A stretch of 5,904 nucleotides of DNA, taken from assembly GCA_017881765.1 (NCBI GenBank), contig JADGQN010000313.1, positions 1 to 5,904 of the forward strand. Reading direction: 5' to 3'. Origin of the DNA: Syntrophobacterales bacterium (GTDB taxonomy: Bacteria; Desulfobacterota; Syntrophorhabdia; Syntrophorhabdales; WCHB1-27). A program made the position numbers and the translations under genes. The notes under the pieces were generated by a model. It worked only from the letters and a program-made list of their open reading frames with translations. It made no database searches and had not been told where the DNA came from. Below, one piece after another: positions 5,254 through 5,904 of the stretch; the first letter of the stretch is position 1, and each line of letters starts with the position of its first letter.

Positions 5254-5303
5254 GTAGACTACGGGCGCCGTGCGGCCTCTCAACAGTCGGTTTCCCGCAG
5301 CCT
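5254..5303 (-). ncRNA. Group II intron domain VI and 3' splice site
   Basis: Following domain V after six bases, AGGCTGCGGG (5303-5294) pairs with CCCGTAGTCT (5265-5256, minus strand), a 10-bp stem with two G-U pairs. AC follows at 5255-5254, fitting the intron-terminal AY rule. TCTAC is repeated directly, so the 3' end could also be 5249. I could not assign the branch-point A with confidence. Confidence 0.6.
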
Positions 5304-5309
5304 CTCACC

Positions 5310-5345
5310 GAACCGGACGTACACGTTTCCCTATGTATCCGGCTC
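5310..5345 (-). ncRNA. Group II intron domain V
   Basis: On the minus strand GAGCCGGAT (5345-5337) pairs with GTCCGGTTC (5318-5310) in a 9-bp stem with two G-U pairs. It contains the AGC catalytic triad and is followed by the usual two-base bulge and an upper stem-loop with GGGAAAC. The length is 36 nt against the usual 34. The upper stem pairs only ACAT/GTGT before a mismatch, so it is slightly degenerate, which leaves catalysis in doubt. Confidence 0.8.
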
Positions 5346-5771
5346 TCCAGAGACCACGGCATACTTCAGCTAATCCGCTGAAAGCGTCTTTCTGCACGCT
5401 GAGGATAGACCATAACGGCCATTGCTCTGTGTACACAGAGTATTCCCCCGGCTTCAAAACACCTCGGTCTCCTGCCCTCCTTCGCCACGTGGACGGCTTT
5501 CCCGTCCTCAAACTACTACGAGGGCTCCGCCCCACATCCGTCCTTCCCTGGTCTCCACAGATAGCCTGTTTTACAGGCAGACAAGATGCGGTTCCCATGT
5601 TCCCGTCCTCAACCCATTCGGATGGTTAGGTGCCTGCTTTACCCCTGGCGGCCCTGGAGAACAGGATAAGAAGGAGTGACCTGCTCTCAGGTACGGTGTT
5701 ATGCGTACCTTCCAGGTGAGACCGTAAAGCCCACCCGGATCGCGCCGCGTTGCCCTCCCGCGCCATCACAC

Positions 5772-5904
5772 TATTAAGGGAGGTATTTCATTAAGACAGA
5801 GGCTTCCATCGTTATTCCGAGTCCCGGATTATGCCGAGCGTATGTGGCTGCTTTCCCTCCGAGGCGTGTGTTCCGGGAGGACGGTTCTGATCGATAGTTG
5901 ATTT
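5772..5904. other. Flank beyond the intron 5' end, no gene assigned
   Basis: These 133 nt contain the words CTATTAAGGG and CATTAAGAC and the purine run GGGAGG (5778-5783), but no ATG/GTG/TTG-started frame of note. Relative to the minus-strand intron this would be the 5' exon, ending CCCTTAATA. Confidence 0.4.

Larger units (their letters stand above)
5249..5771 (-). mobile_element. Group II intron, ORF-less or internally deleted
   Basis: Read on the minus strand, the segment ends with clear catalytic domains V and VI and a TCTACTCTAC terminus (end at 5254 or 5249). It has a plausible start GTGTG at 5771, matching the GUGYG consensus. In between are features of a structured domain I, such as the hairpin GGTACG/CGTACC, and GC-rich stretches seen upstream of intron-encoded proteins. 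At about 520 nt it has room for domains I-III but not for the usual 1.2-1.8 kb reverse transcriptase/maturase, and no such frame is present. It is either an ORF-less intron mobilised in trans or one that lost its ORF. The 3' end is better supported than the 5' end. The exon joined by splicing is unknown; no gene is recognisable on either side. Confidence 0.72.

Noticed and set aside
5305..5598. 97-codon minus-strand frame inside the intron as a truncated maturase
   Set aside because: It contains no reverse-transcriptase or maturase motif and reads straight through domain V, which is RNA structure.
5270..5679. Two overlapping plus-strand frames of 119 and 85 codons
   Set aside because: They are antisense to the group II intron's structured RNA, the kind of spurious frame often annotated on such introns.
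5790..5890. Short frame from ATT behind GGGAGG
   Set aside because: ATT is a very rare start, the frame ends after about 30 codons, and the product resembles nothing known.

Overview
The window looks like a decayed, mobile-element-rich stretch of a bacterial chromosome. It has moderately high GC, Shine-Dalgarno-type starts and bacterial protein families. The tungsten aldehyde:ferredoxin oxidoreductase tail, the ExeA-type ATPase, the histidine-kinase-like receiver fragment and a sigma-54-type promoter would all fit an anaerobic deltaproteobacterium of the Geobacter/Desulfuromonas kind. That placement is inference from protein character only.

Layout. (1) Positions 1-629 are the left part of an IS110-family insertion sequence: a structured non-coding leader, which could be the element's bridge RNA, followed by a transposase cut off after its N-terminal DEDD nuclease domain. 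(2) Directly fused to it is the C-terminal third of an aldehyde:ferredoxin oxidoreductase (to 1256). An intact 191-codon gene of unknown function (1278-1853) follows after 21 nt and was probably its operon partner. (3) Positions 1854-3207 contain no recognisable gene. They hold a 98-nt structured segment closed by a perfect 8-bp inverted repeat, a good sigma-54 promoter match (2181-2196), a doubtful 132-codon reading frame and a doubtful minus-strand coding remnant. A sigma-70-like promoter candidate lies ahead of the next gene. (4) Positions 3208-4773 encode a 521-residue ExeA/GspA-type AAA+ ATPase with one membrane segment. Its tail is unusual: an intragenic 45-bp duplication and an 11-residue (33-bp) tandem repeat arranged as a 66-bp higher-order unit. 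(5) Positions 4781-5091 are a dead receiver domain with one frameshift and one in-frame stop. (6) Positions 5249-5771, on the minus strand, read as a group II intron about 520 nt long. Domains V and VI are clear, the 5' end is plausible and no reverse transcriptase is encoded.

The only clearly intact genes are the 191-codon hypothetical and the ExeA-like ATPase. The rest is a record of insertion, deletion and decay. I see no convincing new multi-gene system. The observations most worth following up are the possible bridge-RNA relic whose 3' stem covers the transposase ribosome binding site, the repeat-bearing ATPase tail, the sigma-54/inverted-repeat element, and the compact ORF-less group II intron.
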